Assembly: GCA_011523505.1 (NCBI GenBank)
Contig: WTGP01000008.1
Span: 244,629-308,628, forward strand
Length of the DNA: 64,000 nucleotides
Origin: Gammaproteobacteria bacterium
Lineage (GTDB): Bacteria > Pseudomonadota > Gammaproteobacteria > Steroidobacterales > Foliamicaceae
Direction of reading: 5' to 3'
Shown here: piece by piece, positions 1 to 10,301 of the stretch
Position numbering within the stretch: position 1 is the first letter of the stretch
Layout: every line of letters begins with the position of its first letter
Program-made: the position numbers and the translations under genes
The notes under the pieces: generated by a model
Database searches by the model: none
What the model was told of the DNA's origin: nothing
Seen by the model: only the letters and a program-made list of their open reading frames with translations

Positions 1-1
1 G

Positions 2-1000
2 ACAACGCCGAGCCTGGCCCGGCTGCACGCCAACGAGCTGCCCTGGGCGCCCGATTACGATCCGGCGCCCGGCAAGCTTAATTTTTACCCGCTGCTTTTC
101 CCGGCGGAGCTGACCGAACGCATGGCCGAACACTACGGCGTGCGCCCGGAGGAGATTTCCGTCACGCGCGGCAGCAGCGAGGGCATCGACTGCCTGTACC
201 GGGCCTTCTGCGAATCCGGGCGGGATAGCGCGATCTTCTGTCCCCCGTCGTTCGAGATGTTCCGCTGGTACGGCCGTCTGCAGGGCGCGCGGGTCCTGGA
301 AGTTCCGTTGCGGGCCGAAGACGGCTTCTCGCTTGACGTGCCGGCCATCAAGGCCGCCTGGTCCGATGACGTGAAGCTCCTGATCCTGTGTTCCCCGAAC
401 AACCCCACGGGCAACCTGATGGACCCCGACGATCTCCTGGAACTGGTGGAATGCGCGCGCGAAAGAACCATTGTGGTGCTGGATGCCGCGTACGCCGAGT
501 TCGCGGGCCTGAACCCGGGCGCCGAATGGATCACCGCGCACCCGCACGTCGTGGTCCTGCGCACGGTATCGAAGGCCCTGGGGCTGGCGGGCGTGCGCTG
601 CGGGGCGATGATTGCCTGCGAGGAAATCGTCGGGCTGATGCGCCGCGTACAATCGCCGTACAGCTTTTCCGCACTGTGCGAACACACAGTACTCGAGGCC
701 ATGAAACCGGAAAGCCTGGCCAGGATGCAGGGCCGCATAGCACTTGTCATCGAGGAGCGCGAACGCGTCAGCGCTCTTCTGGCGGATCTCCCACAGGTAA
801 CGACCGTGTATCCCAGCCGCACCAACTTCGTGTTGCTGAAAGTCGCCGACGCCGACGGCTTCAACGCCGCGGCCCGCGACGGCGGCTACCTGCTGCGCAG
901 AATCCCCGACGAGCCGGGGCTGGAATCCTGCGTGCGCATAACGCTGGGCACGCCGGAGCAGAACGACGGCCTGCTGGCGACGCTGAGGGCGGCGGCATGA
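2..1000 (+). CDS. hisC: Histidinol-phosphate aminotransferase, 5' truncated by window edge
   Basis: Reading frame open from window start (LARLHANELPWAPDYDPAPGKLNFYP...), PLP lysine motif SKALGLAGVRCG, followed by hisBHAF. Confidence 0.93.
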   Translation, partial: TTPSLARLHANELPWAPDYDPAPGKLNFYPLLFPAELTERMAEHYGVRPEEISVTRGSSEGIDCLYRAFCESGRDSAIFCPPSFEMFRWYGRLQGARVLEVPLRAEDGFSLDVPAIKAAWSDDVKLLILCSPNNPTGNLMDPDDLLELVECARERTIVVLDAAYAEFAGLNPGAEWITAHPHVVVLRTVSKALGLAGVRCGAMIACEEIVGLMRRVQSPYSFSALCEHTVLEAMKPESLARMQGRIALVIEERERVSALLADLPQVTTVYPSRTNFVLLKVADADGFNAAARDGGYLLRRIPDEPGLESCVRITLGTPEQNDGLLATLRAAA

Positions 1001-2064
1001 GCGCGCGAATCGCCTTCCTCGACCGTGACGGCACCCTGATCGAGGAACCGTCCGATTACCAGGTGGACAGCCTGGCGAAACTCAGGTTGGCGCAGGGCGT
1101 CGTGCCGGCGCTGCGCCGATTGCAGGACGCCGGTTTCGAACTGGTCATGGTCAGCAACCAGGACGGACTCGGCACGGACAGCTTCCCGCAAAACGACTTC
1201 GACGAACCGCAAGATTTCATGATGGCGCTGCTGGCCTCGCAAGGCATCGGTTTCGCCGAAGTGTTCGTGTGTCCGCACTTCGCCGAGGACGGCTGCGATT
1301 GCCGCAAGCCCCTGACCGGCCTGGTGAACGCGTTCATGCGCAATCGCCCCGTCGACCGGGCCGCGAGCGTCATGATCGGCGACCGCGAGACCGACCTCAA
1401 ATTCGCCGAGAACCTGGGCGTGCGCGGCTTCCGTGTCGATGCCGCGCAGCCGGGAAGCTGGAAGCGGATCGTTCGCGAGATCGTCGATGCGCCGCGGATC
1501 GGCCGCGCGCGCCGCAAAACCCGCGAGACCGACCTGAGCGTGGAGGTCGATCTCGACGCTCCGGCCGGCGCCGAGGTGGCCACCGGGATCGGTTTCTTCG
1601 ACCACATGCTGGAGCAGCTCGCCAAGCACGGCGGCTTCGGGCTGAAGCTGAGCTGCGCAGGCGACCTGGAGGTGGATGAGCACCACACCGTGGAGGACAG
1701 CGCGCTGGCGCTGGGCTCTGCGCTGAAGGAGGCGCTCGGCGACCGCCGCGGGATCGGCCGCTTCGCCTTCGAGCTGCCAATGGACGAGGCCGACGTCAAG
1801 GTCCTGCTGGACCTGTCCGGGCGCCCGTGGCTCAAGTTCAAGGGCAAATTCGAGCGCGAACGCGTCGGCGGACTGCCCACCGAACTGGTCGAGCATTTCT
1901 TCCGGTCGCTGGCGGAAGCCAGCGGCGCCACGCTGCATATCCGGGTGCGCGGCGAGAACACCCACCACATGATCGAGTCCTGCTTCAAGGGCGTCGGGAG
2001 GGCGCTGCGCCAGGCGATTGCGCGCGAGGGAGGCGACATTCCCAGCACCAAGGGCGTCCTGTGA
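997..2064 (+). CDS. hisB: Bifunctional histidinol-phosphatase / imidazoleglycerol-phosphate dehydratase
   Basis: N-terminal HAD motif FLDRDGTL, C-terminal IGPD motifs (GIGFFDHMLEQLAKHGGF, DEHHTVED, NTHHMIESCFKG); ATGA overlap with hisC; the longer ORF from 388 is an upstream extension. Confidence 0.95.
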   Translation: MSARIAFLDRDGTLIEEPSDYQVDSLAKLRLAQGVVPALRRLQDAGFELVMVSNQDGLGTDSFPQNDFDEPQDFMMALLASQGIGFAEVFVCPHFAEDGCDCRKPLTGLVNAFMRNRPVDRAASVMIGDRETDLKFAENLGVRGFRVDAAQPGSWKRIVREIVDAPRIGRARRKTRETDLSVEVDLDAPAGAEVATGIGFFDHMLEQLAKHGGFGLKLSCAGDLEVDEHHTVEDSALALGSALKEALGDRRGIGRFAFELPMDEADVKVLLDLSGRPWLKFKGKFERERVGGLPTELVEHFFRSLAEASGATLHIRVRGENTHHMIESCFKGVGRALRQAIAREGGDIPSTKGVL

Positions 2065-2666
2065 AGCGGGACGTGGCCCTGGTGGACTGCGGCGGGGCCA
2101 ACATCGCATCGCTGCGGTTCGCCCTCGAACGGCTGGGCGTGGAAGGGCACTTCACGCGGGACGCCGGCCGTATCGAGGCCGCGGAACTCGTACTGCTGCC
2201 GGGCGTCGGCGCCGCCGGGGCCGGCATGGCAAGGCTGGCCGACGCGGGCCTTCTGGAACTCATACCCCGGCTGACGCAGCCCGTGCTGGGCATCTGCCTG
2301 GGAATGCAGTTGCTCTATGAGGTATCCAGCGAGGACGATACGCCCTGCCTTGGCGTAATTCCCGGGCAGGTAGACCTGCTGGAAGCCTCACCCGAGCACA
2401 CGATCCCGCACATGGGATGGAACCAGGTGGAACGTCGCGCGGAATCGCGCCTGTTCGACGGAATCCCGGACGGCTCCTGGTTCTACTTCGTGCACAGTTA
2501 CGCCGCCCCGCCCGGCCAGCACTGCGTCGGCGATACCGAACACGGCCGCCGCTTCGCCTCGGTCGTCAACAAGGACAATTTCTTCGGTGTGCAGTTCCAC
2601 CCGGAGCGGTCCGGGCAACACGGCCAGCGGCTGCTGAAGAATTTTCTTGAACTTCCGTGGAACTGA
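2061..2666 (+). CDS. hisH: Imidazole glycerol phosphate synthase, glutamine amidotransferase subunit
   Basis: GICLGMQLL nucleophile motif, FGVQFHPERSG; GTG start overlapping the hisB stop. Confidence 0.94.
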   Translation: MKRDVALVDCGGANIASLRFALERLGVEGHFTRDAGRIEAAELVLLPGVGAAGAGMARLADAGLLELIPRLTQPVLGICLGMQLLYEVSSEDDTPCLGVIPGQVDLLEASPEHTIPHMGWNQVERRAESRLFDGIPDGSWFYFVHSYAAPPGQHCVGDTEHGRRFASVVNKDNFFGVQFHPERSGQHGQRLLKNFLELPWN

Positions 2667-3391
2667 TCCCTTCCATCGACCTGATGGGCGGCCAGGTCGT
2701 ACGGCTGCATCGCGGCCGCTTCGATGACGCGGTGTTCTATTCCAGGGAAGCCCTGGAACTGGCCCGAACCTGGTCCGGCCTGGGCGCGCGCAGCCTGCAC
2801 GTGGTGGATCTGGACGGCGCCCGCTCCGGCCGGCGTGAAAATGCCGACACCATAGCCCGCGTCGTGGAAAACACGACGCTCGCCGTGCAGGTCGGCGGCG
2901 GCATTCGCGACGACGAATCCCTCGAAGCGGTTTACGCCAGCGGCGCGGAACGGGCGGTAAGCGGCAGTGCGCTGGCCGAAGATCCTGCGCGTGCCGGCCG
3001 CTGGGTGGAGCGGTTCGGACCTGACCGGCTGGTGGCGGCCCTCGACGTGCGCGCCGGCAGCGAGCCCGAAGTGCTGACCAGGGGCTGGGTGCGCGAGAGC
3101 GGCCGCTCGCTCTGGGAACTGCTGGACCTGCTCCTGGACCAGGGTTACCGATGGTTTCTGTGCACCGACGTTGATCGGGACGGCATGCTGAGCGGCCCGA
3201 ACACGGACCTCTACGCCGAGTGCGTACGAAGGGCGCCCCAGGCCTCGTTTATCGCCTCCGGCGGCGTATCGCGGGCGGACGACCTTGAGGCGCTGGCCGA
3301 CACGGGGGTGGCGGCCGCTGTCTCCGGCAAGGCCTTGCTGGAAGGGCGCATCAGCGCCGAGGAAGCGGAGCGGTGCTGGCGCGGCGAATAA
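2657..3391 (+). CDS. hisA: Phosphoribosylformimino-AICAR ribotide isomerase
   Basis: [29 protein letters not shown] start, overlap with hisH. Confidence 0.94.
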   Translation: MELIPSIDLMGGQVVRLHRGRFDDAVFYSREALELARTWSGLGARSLHVVDLDGARSGRRENADTIARVVENTTLAVQVGGGIRDDESLEAVYASGAERAVSGSALAEDPARAGRWVERFGPDRLVAALDVRAGSEPEVLTRGWVRESGRSLWELLDLLLDQGYRWFLCTDVDRDGMLSGPNTDLYAECVRRAPQASFIASGGVSRADDLEALADTGVAAAVSGKALLEGRISAEEAERCWRGE

Positions 3392-4140
3392 TCCCCTGCC
3401 TCGACGTGCGCGACGGCCAGGTGGTCAAGGGCGTGCGTTTCCGCGAGCACCGCGTGATGGGCGAGATATTGGACCTGGCGCGCCGCTACCGCGAGGAACA
3501 CGCCGACGAGGTCGTGTTCTACGACATCACGGCAAGCCCGCACGGCCGCTCCGTGGACCGGAGCTGGATCCTGCGCGTGGCCGATGTCCTGGACATACCC
3601 TTCTGCGTGGCCGGCGGCATTCGCGACGTCGCCGGGGCCGAGGAAGTGCTGATGAACGGCGCCGACAAGATTTCGGTCAACAGCCCGGCGCTGGCCGACC
3701 CCGACCTGATCGGCGAACTGGCCCGGCGGTTCGGTTCGCAGTGCGTCGTGGTGGGAATCGACAGCAGCGGCGGAAACGGCCGCTGGCGCGTGCACGAGCT
3801 GACCGGCGACCCCTCTCTCAGCCGCGAGGCGGGGCGCGACACGCTGGACTGGGTCCGCGAGGTCCAGGACCGCGGCGCGGGCGAAATCGTGCTCAACTGC
3901 ATGAACATGGACGGGGTGCGCCAGGGGTACGACATTGAACAGCTATGCGCGGTTCGCGACTGCTGCCGCGTTCCGCTGATCGCCTCGGGCGGCGCGGGGG
4001 CGCCTGAACACTTCGTCGAAGTCTTTCGCCGGGCGCGGGTGGACGGCGCGCTGGCCGCGACCGTGTTTCACTCGGGGCAGATCGCTATCCCCGACCTCAA
4101 GGAATACCTGGCCGCCCGCAACGTGTCCATCCGCGACTGA
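3373..4140 (+). CDS. hisF: Imidazole glycerol phosphate synthase cyclase subunit
   Basis: [29 protein letters not shown]; order hisBHAF. Confidence 0.95.
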   Translation: MLARRIIPCLDVRDGQVVKGVRFREHRVMGEILDLARRYREEHADEVVFYDITASPHGRSVDRSWILRVADVLDIPFCVAGGIRDVAGAEEVLMNGADKISVNSPALADPDLIGELARRFGSQCVVVGIDSSGGNGRWRVHELTGDPSLSREAGRDTLDWVREVQDRGAGEIVLNCMNMDGVRQGYDIEQLCAVRDCCRVPLIASGGAGAPEHFVEVFRRARVDGALAATVFHSGQIAIPDLKEYLAARNVSIRD

Positions 4141-4159
4141 CGACAGCGCGCCCAGGGGT

Positions 4160-4462
4160 TCAGCGGCGGGAGCGCAGTTCCTCGAGGACTTCGGACAGCG
4201 AAACGCCGGCGCCCTCGAGCAGGACCAGCAGGTGATAGAGCACGTCGGCCGCCTCGGCGCGCACCGCCCGCGGGTCGCCGGCGGCCGCCGCCAGCGCCAG
4301 TTCCACCGATTCCTCGCCGAACTTCTGCGCCACGCGCTGAATGCCCTCGCCCAGCAGCCTTGCGGTGTAGCTTTCCTGCGGCGCGGCCTCGGCGCGCGAC
4401 CGGATTACCGCCTCGAGCTCCAGCAGGAAATCCGCCGAAGCGCCGTTGCCTTCACTGCTCAT
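4160..4462 (-). CDS. hisE: Phosphoribosyl-ATP diphosphatase
   Basis: KFGEESVELALAAAAGD / EAADVLYHLLVLL (PRA-PH motifs); start ATG at 4462 within the longer ORF 4160..5008. Confidence 0.88.
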   Translation of the reverse strand: MSSEGNGASADFLLELEAVIRSRAEAAPQESYTARLLGEGIQRVAQKFGEESVELALAAAAGDPRAVRAEAADVLYHLLVLLEGAGVSLSEVLEELRSRR

Positions 4463-7047
4463 TCGATCACCTCCTCCGCGGCGGGTTCCCTCAGGTTGTA
4501 ATTCGATGCCATCACACGGCCGTAGGCGCCGGCGTTGGCGAAAAGCAGCACGTCGCCCTCCCGGCATTCGGGCAGCATGCGGTCGCGGGCCAGCACGTCG
4601 CCGCTCTCGCAGATCGGGCCCACCACGTTCACCAGCCGCGTCGCCGGCTCGTCCAGCCGGGTGAGATTGTGCACCTCGTGGTATGAACCATAAAGCGCCG
4701 GTCGTATCAGCGAGTTCATCCCGGTCTCCACGCCCACGTAGCGCGCCCCGCTCTTGCCCTTGACCTGGGTCACGCGCGCCAGCAGCACGCCGGCCTCGGC
4801 CACGACGTAGCGGCCGGGCTCGAGCCAGAATTCCAGTTCGCGCGGCGCGTCTTCGCGGTATCGCGCCAGGTTGGCGTCCAGCTCCGCGAGGTCCAGGCCC
4901 TGCTCGCCGCCGTGCTGGGGCACGCCCAGACCGCCGCCGAGATTCACGACGCGCACATCCGGAAAGTGCTCCAGGCATTCGAGCAGCGTCTCTGCGATCG
5001 GGGCCCATGCGCCGGGATCCATCACGCCGCTTCCCATGTGGGCGTGCAGCCCGGTAACCCGTGCGCCCGCGGCGGCGGCGGCCTCGGCGGCCCGCCGCAC
5101 TTCAAACAGCGGCACGCCGAACTTGGAATGCACGCCGGCTGTGCGCACATGCCGGTGGAGTCCGCGCCCGACGCCGGGGTCCAGCCGAAGAAACAGGTCC
5201 CTTCCGGCGAACAGTTCCGGCCAGTCGCGCAGCACGCCGAGGTTGTCCACGGTCAACTGAACGCCGGCCTCCAGTGCTTCGCCGTACTCGGAGCGGGCCG
5301 CGAAATTCGGGGTGAACAGGATGCGCCCGGGGTCGTGTTCCGGGAACAGCTCGCGCAGCAGCCGGACCTCGCCGGGCGATACGCACTCGAACTCCAGGCC
5401 GCTGTCGCGAACGCGCCGCAGCACGCCGGGGTTCGAGTTGGCCTTGATCGCGTAATAGACGCGGTCTATCGATTCCAGCCCCCTGAGCCGCTGGGCCTGC
5501 GCGGCCACCCGCCCGAGGCTGTAGGCGTAGGTCGCGCCGCGCTCTTCGGCCAGCTTCAGCAACTCGCCGCGACGTTCGGCCCACCACGGTGCGTCGGCGC
5601 CGGTGGGCGCAACGGGCGCCGCCTGCGTCAGTTCCTCCCATGCCGGACCGAACAGTTCGTCGCCATCGTCCGGCACGATCAGCCGCCCGTGCAGACGCTG
5701 CGCCAGCCGGCGGGCCTGCGCCGGCTCCACGACGAAACTGATGTTCAGGTCGCTGGCCGCCTGGCTTAGAAGATGAATCGGCTGCTCGCGAAACGCTTCC
5801 AGCGCCGGGCCGACCTCGTGCAGCACCGCCCGGATGCGCCTTCCGACAAGGGTCACGACGCTGGTATTGGTCGTGATGGTCACCTGGCCTATGCGCTCCA
5901 GTTGCGACCGCAGTCGGTCCATCAGCGCCGGCGTCAGCACTTCGGGATCGGTATCCAGCGTAACGGTCACGTTGCTCTCGGAGGTGGAAACCAGGTCCAC
6001 CGAAAGCCCGAGCTCGCCGAAGCAGGTGAATACCTCCTTGAGAAAACCGACCCGGCGCCACATCCCCAGCGTCTCCAGCGAGACCAGCGGCACGCCGCTG
6101 CGCAGCATGACCGCCTTGACCTGTGCGCTGTCGGACTCCTCGGCCGGCCCCACGGCCGTGCCGGGCAGTTCGGGGTGCAGCGTCGAACGCACGGTCATGC
6201 CGATCCGGCTGTCGCGCAGCGGAGCGATCGACAGCGGGTGCAGCACGCCGCCGCCTGAAGTCGCGATCTCCTGCGCTTCGGCGTAGCTGAGCCTGCGCAG
6301 CAGCCTCGCGCCGCTGATTTCCCTGGGATCGGCGCTGAATATGCCGGGCACGTCGGTCCACATTTCCAGCCGCCGGGCGCCGATGGACGCGGCCAGCGCG
6401 GCCGCCGATACGTCCGAACCCCCCCGGCCGAGCAGCACTTCCTCGCCCTCGGCATTGCGGGCGATGTAACCTTGTGTCAGCGGCACGCCCGGAAGGCTTT
6501 CGAGCAACGCGGCCGCTTCGGGATCGGGATCGTGCGCGCACACGGCATGCAGCATGGAGTCGCGTTCGCTGGCCCAGTCCCGCGCCGTGGCCCGCAACAA
6601 TTTCGCGGGATTCACCGGGGAAATCCCGATGCCCTTGAGCTCCAGCGCGGCGGCCCCAAGCCGCCCGGCCAGCCGCTCGCCCAGCGCGAGCACCTTGACC
6701 CGGGCCCGGTAGCCGGCCTCGCCGGTCAGGGCGATGCCGCGAAGCAACTGCGCCAGGTTCTCCAGTTCCGGTCCCAGGCAGCCTTCCGGGTCTTCGATAT
6801 TCATTTCCCGGGCCAGTTCGCGGTGGCGGTCGCCCAGCTCCCGCTCGAGGCCGGCGTGCTCGTCGCGGCGCGCCGCCTCGATCAGGGCTTCCAGCTGGTC
6901 GGTAACGCCGGCCACGGCCGAGTGCACGACGATGGGCCGCATGCCCTGCTCGCGGCGGCGGCGCACCAGGCGCGCAACCGCGTCCCAGCCGGCCGCGGTG
7001 GCCACGCTGGCGCCGCCGAATTTCAGCACTGCCCAGGGCGCGTTCAT
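4459..7047 (-). CDS. Bifunctional aspartate kinase / diaminopimelate decarboxylase
   Basis: N-terminal aspartokinase (LKFGGASVA, GRGGSDVSAAALAASIGA) with ACT-like region, C-terminal PLP decarboxylase (YYAIKANSNPGVLRR, LHAHMGSG, GPICESGDVLARDR); start ATG 7047. Confidence 0.92.
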   Translation of the reverse strand: MNAPWAVLKFGGASVATAAGWDAVARLVRRRREQGMRPIVVHSAVAGVTDQLEALIEAARRDEHAGLERELGDRHRELAREMNIEDPEGCLGPELENLAQLLRGIALTGEAGYRARVKVLALGERLAGRLGAAALELKGIGISPVNPAKLLRATARDWASERDSMLHAVCAHDPDPEAAALLESLPGVPLTQGYIARNAEGEEVLLGRGGSDVSAAALAASIGARRLEMWTDVPGIFSADPREISGARLLRRLSYAEAQEIATSGGGVLHPLSIAPLRDSRIGMTVRSTLHPELPGTAVGPAEESDSAQVKAVMLRSGVPLVSLETLGMWRRVGFLKEVFTCFGELGLSVDLVSTSESNVTVTLDTDPEVLTPALMDRLRSQLERIGQVTITTNTSVVTLVGRRIRAVLHEVGPALEAFREQPIHLLSQAASDLNISFVVEPAQARRLAQRLHGRLIVPDDGDELFGPAWEELTQAAPVAPTGADAPWWAERRGELLKLAEERGATYAYSLGRVAAQAQRLRGLESIDRVYYAIKANSNPGVLRRVRDSGLEFECVSPGEVRLLRELFPEHDPGRILFTPNFAARSEYGEALEAGVQLTVDNLGVLRDWPELFAGRDLFLRLDPGVGRGLHRHVRTAGVHSKFGVPLFEVRRAAEAAAAAGARVTGLHAHMGSGVMDPGAWAPIAETLLECLEHFPDVRVVNLGGGLGVPQHGGEQGLDLAELDANLARYREDAPRELEFWLEPGRYVVAEAGVLLARVTQVKGKSGARYVGVETGMNSLIRPALYGSYHEVHNLTRLDEPATRLVNVVGPICESGDVLARDRMLPECREGDVLLFANAGAYGRVMASNYNLREPAAEEVIE

Positions 7048-8450
7048 GCGCTCAATACCTTGCCGGGATTCATGATCCCGCGCGGATCCACGGCGCGCTT
7101 GAGAGCGCGCATCAACTCGAGCTTGACGGGATCGCCAAGCCGTTCCAGTTCGTCCTTCAGCATCAGGCCCACGCCGTGCTCGGCGCTGAAGCTGCCGTCC
7201 ATCGACCATGCCAGTTCACGCAGTTCGGCGCTCAGCGGCCGGCCCTGCTCCAGGAACCGGTCCGGATCGACGTCCGGCGGACAGGGAACGGAGTAATGCA
7301 GGTTGCCGTCGCCCACGTGCCCGAACGGCACGGGCTCGGCGCCCGCAAAGTGCTTGCGGCACACCTCCAGCGCCGAATCGATGAAGTCGGCAATGCGTTC
7401 CGGCGGCACGGCCAGGTCATGGCGCAGGGCCGGTCCCGACCGGCGCACGGCCTCGGGAACGCCATGGCGCAGGCGCCAGATCGCCTCGCGCTGCGCCTCG
7501 CTGACCGCGCACACGGCATCGAGCAGCCCGCCCTGCTCGCGGGCGTCTTCCAGGAACCCGGCAAGGCGCTCGGCCAGCAGTTCTTCCGGCCCCGCGCCGG
7601 CCGCTTCGACGCAAAGCAGCCAGGGCGCATCGATGTCCCCGGGAATCGGTACCCCGTCCAGGTGCACCCCGCACAATTGCGCGGCCCCGCGTGAAATCAG
7701 TTCAAAGGCATTGAGGTCCTCGCCCAGCGCCGACTGCGCCCCGCGAAATAGCGCAACCGCCTGATCGGCGTCGGCCACGCCCAGAAGCGCGGTAATCCAT
7801 GCTCGCGGTCGCGGGTGCAGGCGCAGCGCGGCCGCGGTGATCACTCCCAGGGTCCCTTCCGCGCCGATGAAGAGCTGCTTGATGTCGTAACCGGTGTTGT
7901 CCTTGGCCAGCGGCTTCAGGTCCGACAGCACCCGGCCGTCCGGCAGCGCGACTTCCAGTCCCAGCACCATGTCGCGCGCCATGCCGTAGCGCAGCACGTG
8001 AATGCCGCCGGCGTTGGTGGACAGCACCCCGCCCAGCTGGCAACTGCCTTCCGAACCCAGGCTCAGCGGAAAGAGGTAGCCGGCCTCGTCGGCGCGTTCC
8101 TGCAGCGTGGCCAGAACGCATCCAGCCTCGGCGGTCAGGCAGCCGGCATTCAGATCGCGCACCCGCCTCTGGCGATGCAGGCTCAGCAGTATCTCGTTCG
8201 CTTGCGAATGGGTGCCGCCGCACAGCCCGGTGCGGCCGCCCACCGGCACCACGCCGACGCCGCGCCTGTTGCAGCAGGCCAGAACGGCGGCGGTTTCCCC
8301 GGCGCTGCCCGGGGCCACCAGCAGCCGCGACTCGCCGTGGTAGCGCCCGCGCGGCTCCTCCAGATACGGCTCAAGCAGCGCAGCGTCGGCAACGCAGTGC
8401 CGCTCGCCGACGATCGAGGCAAGCTCGTGGTGGACGGTCGCCGTGCTCAT
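7044..8450 (-). CDS. FAD-binding oxidase (GlcD / D-lactate dehydrogenase-like)
   Basis: VPVGGRTGLCGG, GSCQLGGVLSTNAGG, C-terminal FSAEHGVG; ATGA overlap with the kinase/decarboxylase gene. Confidence 0.85.
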   Translation of the reverse strand: MSTATVHHELASIVGERHCVADAALLEPYLEEPRGRYHGESRLLVAPGSAGETAAVLACCNRRGVGVVPVGGRTGLCGGTHSQANEILLSLHRQRRVRDLNAGCLTAEAGCVLATLQERADEAGYLFPLSLGSEGSCQLGGVLSTNAGGIHVLRYGMARDMVLGLEVALPDGRVLSDLKPLAKDNTGYDIKQLFIGAEGTLGVITAAALRLHPRPRAWITALLGVADADQAVALFRGAQSALGEDLNAFELISRGAAQLCGVHLDGVPIPGDIDAPWLLCVEAAGAGPEELLAERLAGFLEDAREQGGLLDAVCAVSEAQREAIWRLRHGVPEAVRRSGPALRHDLAVPPERIADFIDSALEVCRKHFAGAEPVPFGHVGDGNLHYSVPCPPDVDPDRFLEQGRPLSAELRELAWSMDGSFSAEHGVGLMLKDELERLGDPVKLELMRALKRAVDPRGIMNPGKVLSA

Positions 8451-9508
8451 GGCTCATCCGGAGTTTCCGCCGGCGAGAATTCCTCTTCGAAAAGCCGCCA
8501 GGAAACAAGGAACAGAGCTGCCAGGACCGGCCCGATGACCAGTCCGGAGAACCCGAACACCGACAGCCCGCCGATGGTGGCCAGCAGCACCAGGTAGTCC
8601 GGCAGCCGCGCGGTCCGGCCGACCAGTATCGGCCGCAGCAGATTGTCCGCCAGCCCCACGATCAGGGTGCCGACGATCACCAGGATCAGTCCCTGGACCC
8701 ACATGCCGGATGCGAACAGCCAGATTGCGATCGGCGCCCACACCAGGCCGGGGCCGACCGCGGGTATGACCGACAGCACGCCCATCAGCACGCCGAGCAG
8801 AACCGGGCTGCCGATGCCCAGCAGCGCCAGCGTCACGCCCCCGAGTCCGCCCTGCACGACGCCGATCACGATCAGCGAGGTCACGCTGACCCTGGACACG
8901 GTCGCGAACTGGCCGAGCAGTTCGTATTCGCGCTCGTCGCCCAGCGGCAGGATGCGGACCAGCGTATCGACCAGCTTTTCGCCGTCGCGCAGGAAGAAAA
9001 ACAGCAGGTACAGCATCACCGCCAATTGCAGGAGCAGCTTCAGCGCCCCTTGCCCGGCGGCCACCAGGCCGGTCGCCGCGAAACGGGCGGCGTTGCCCAC
9101 CATCGAAGTCAGCCCGGAACGCAGCTTCTCGAAGTCCAGTCCGAAGTTGTCCAGGATTTCGCGCACCCAGGGCAGCCAGGCGCCGACCGTATCCAGGACG
9201 GCCCCGGGGTCCAGCGCGCCCCCTTCGACGGCGGCGTAGAACTCGCTGGATTCGCGCACCACCGCCCACCCCAGCAGCAGCACCGGCGCCACCACGCCGG
9301 CCAGCACAATGAGGAGAACGGCAGCCGCAGCCAGCGATCGCCTGTTCCAGAGCCGCGGGATCAGGCGCGCATACAGGCCGTGGAAGAGAATCGCCAGCAC
9401 CACCGCCCAGAAGACCGCCAGCAGGAGGTCGACGAGCAGCAGGATGAACGCCGCGGTCACCGCGGCGACCAGCACTAACAGGGAACTGCGCTGAAGGGTC
9501 TGGCCCAT
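8447..9508 (-). CDS. AI-2E family transporter / permease
   Basis: Multiple hydrophobic helices; C-terminal region LADNLLRPILVGRTARLPDYLVLLATIGG typical of the family. Confidence 0.85.
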   Translation of the reverse strand: MGQTLQRSSLLVLVAAVTAAFILLLVDLLLAVFWAVVLAILFHGLYARLIPRLWNRRSLAAAAVLLIVLAGVVAPVLLLGWAVVRESSEFYAAVEGGALDPGAVLDTVGAWLPWVREILDNFGLDFEKLRSGLTSMVGNAARFAATGLVAAGQGALKLLLQLAVMLYLLFFFLRDGEKLVDTLVRILPLGDEREYELLGQFATVSRVSVTSLIVIGVVQGGLGGVTLALLGIGSPVLLGVLMGVLSVIPAVGPGLVWAPIAIWLFASGMWVQGLILVIVGTLIVGLADNLLRPILVGRTARLPDYLVLLATIGGLSVFGFSGLVIGPVLAALFLVSWRLFEEEFSPAETPDEP

Positions 9509-9544
9509 GACTGAAACTATTGCACCAGGACGGCAAAAGGAAAA

Positions 9545-9621
<77 letters not shown>

Positions 9622-9655
9622 GACCGGGTGCAGATTCTATCGCGTGGCGGCCGCG

Positions 9656-10012
9656 CTATCGCAGCAAACGGAGCAACTCCTCCAGTTCGACCCGCATCTG
9701 GCGAACGATTTGTTTCATGTGACTCTGGTCCTGGCGCGAATCCTCGCCCTCCAGGCGCTGCCGGGCGCCGGCCAGCGTATAGCCTTCGACCTGCAGCAGA
9801 TGCCGGATCTGGCGGATCAGCATGATGTCCTGCGGCTGGTAGTAGCGGCGTCCGCCGCGGCGCTTGGTGGGGTTGAGCTGCGGAAATTCCTTTTCCCAGT
9901 AACGCAGCACATGTTGTTCCACCTGGCAAAGCGCGCTGGCCTCGCCGATGGTGAAGAGGCGTTTCGCCGGAATTGGCGGTAGCTTCAGGTCCCGGTCAAT
10001 CTGGTCCAGCAC
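9656..10012 (-). CDS. MerR family transcriptional regulator
   Basis: [30 protein letters not shown] motif; conserved position after ihfA. Confidence 0.9.
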   Translation of the reverse strand: MLDQIDRDLKLPPIPAKRLFTIGEASALCQVEQHVLRYWEKEFPQLNPTKRRGGRRYYQPQDIMLIRQIRHLLQVEGYTLAGARQRLEGEDSRQDQSHMKQIVRQMRVELEELLRLLR

Positions 10013-10301
10013 CCGCTTCCACCAGTTGCCTCAGTTTCTGGCCCGCGGAAAAGGTCACTACCCTGCGTACGCTGATCGGAATGCTTTCGCCGGTGCGCGG
10101 ATTGCGCCCCGGCCGCTCGCCCTTGTCGCGCAGATCGAAGTTGCCGAAACCCGAGATCTTCACGCGGTTGCCTTCGACCAGCGCGTCGCTGATGCTCTCG
10201 AACACCGCGTTGACGACCATCGCGCTTTCCTGCTTGCTCATGCCGATATTGGCGTGCAGGGAACTGACAATCCCGGCCCGGGTAAGCATGTTTCGTTTCA
10301 T
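9996..10301 (-). CDS. ihfA: Integration host factor subunit alpha
   Basis: [26 protein letters not shown]; position after pheT. Confidence 0.93.
   Translation of the reverse strand: MKRNMLTRAGIVSSLHANIGMSKQESAMVVNAVFESISDALVEGNRVKISGFGNFDLRDKGERPGRNPRTGESIPISVRRVVTFSAGQKLRQLVEAGAGPD

Noticed and set aside
388-996. 5' extension of the hisB ORF (388..996)
   Set aside because: Overlaps hisC in another frame; true hisB start ATG at 997 with ATGA overlap and immediate HAD motif.
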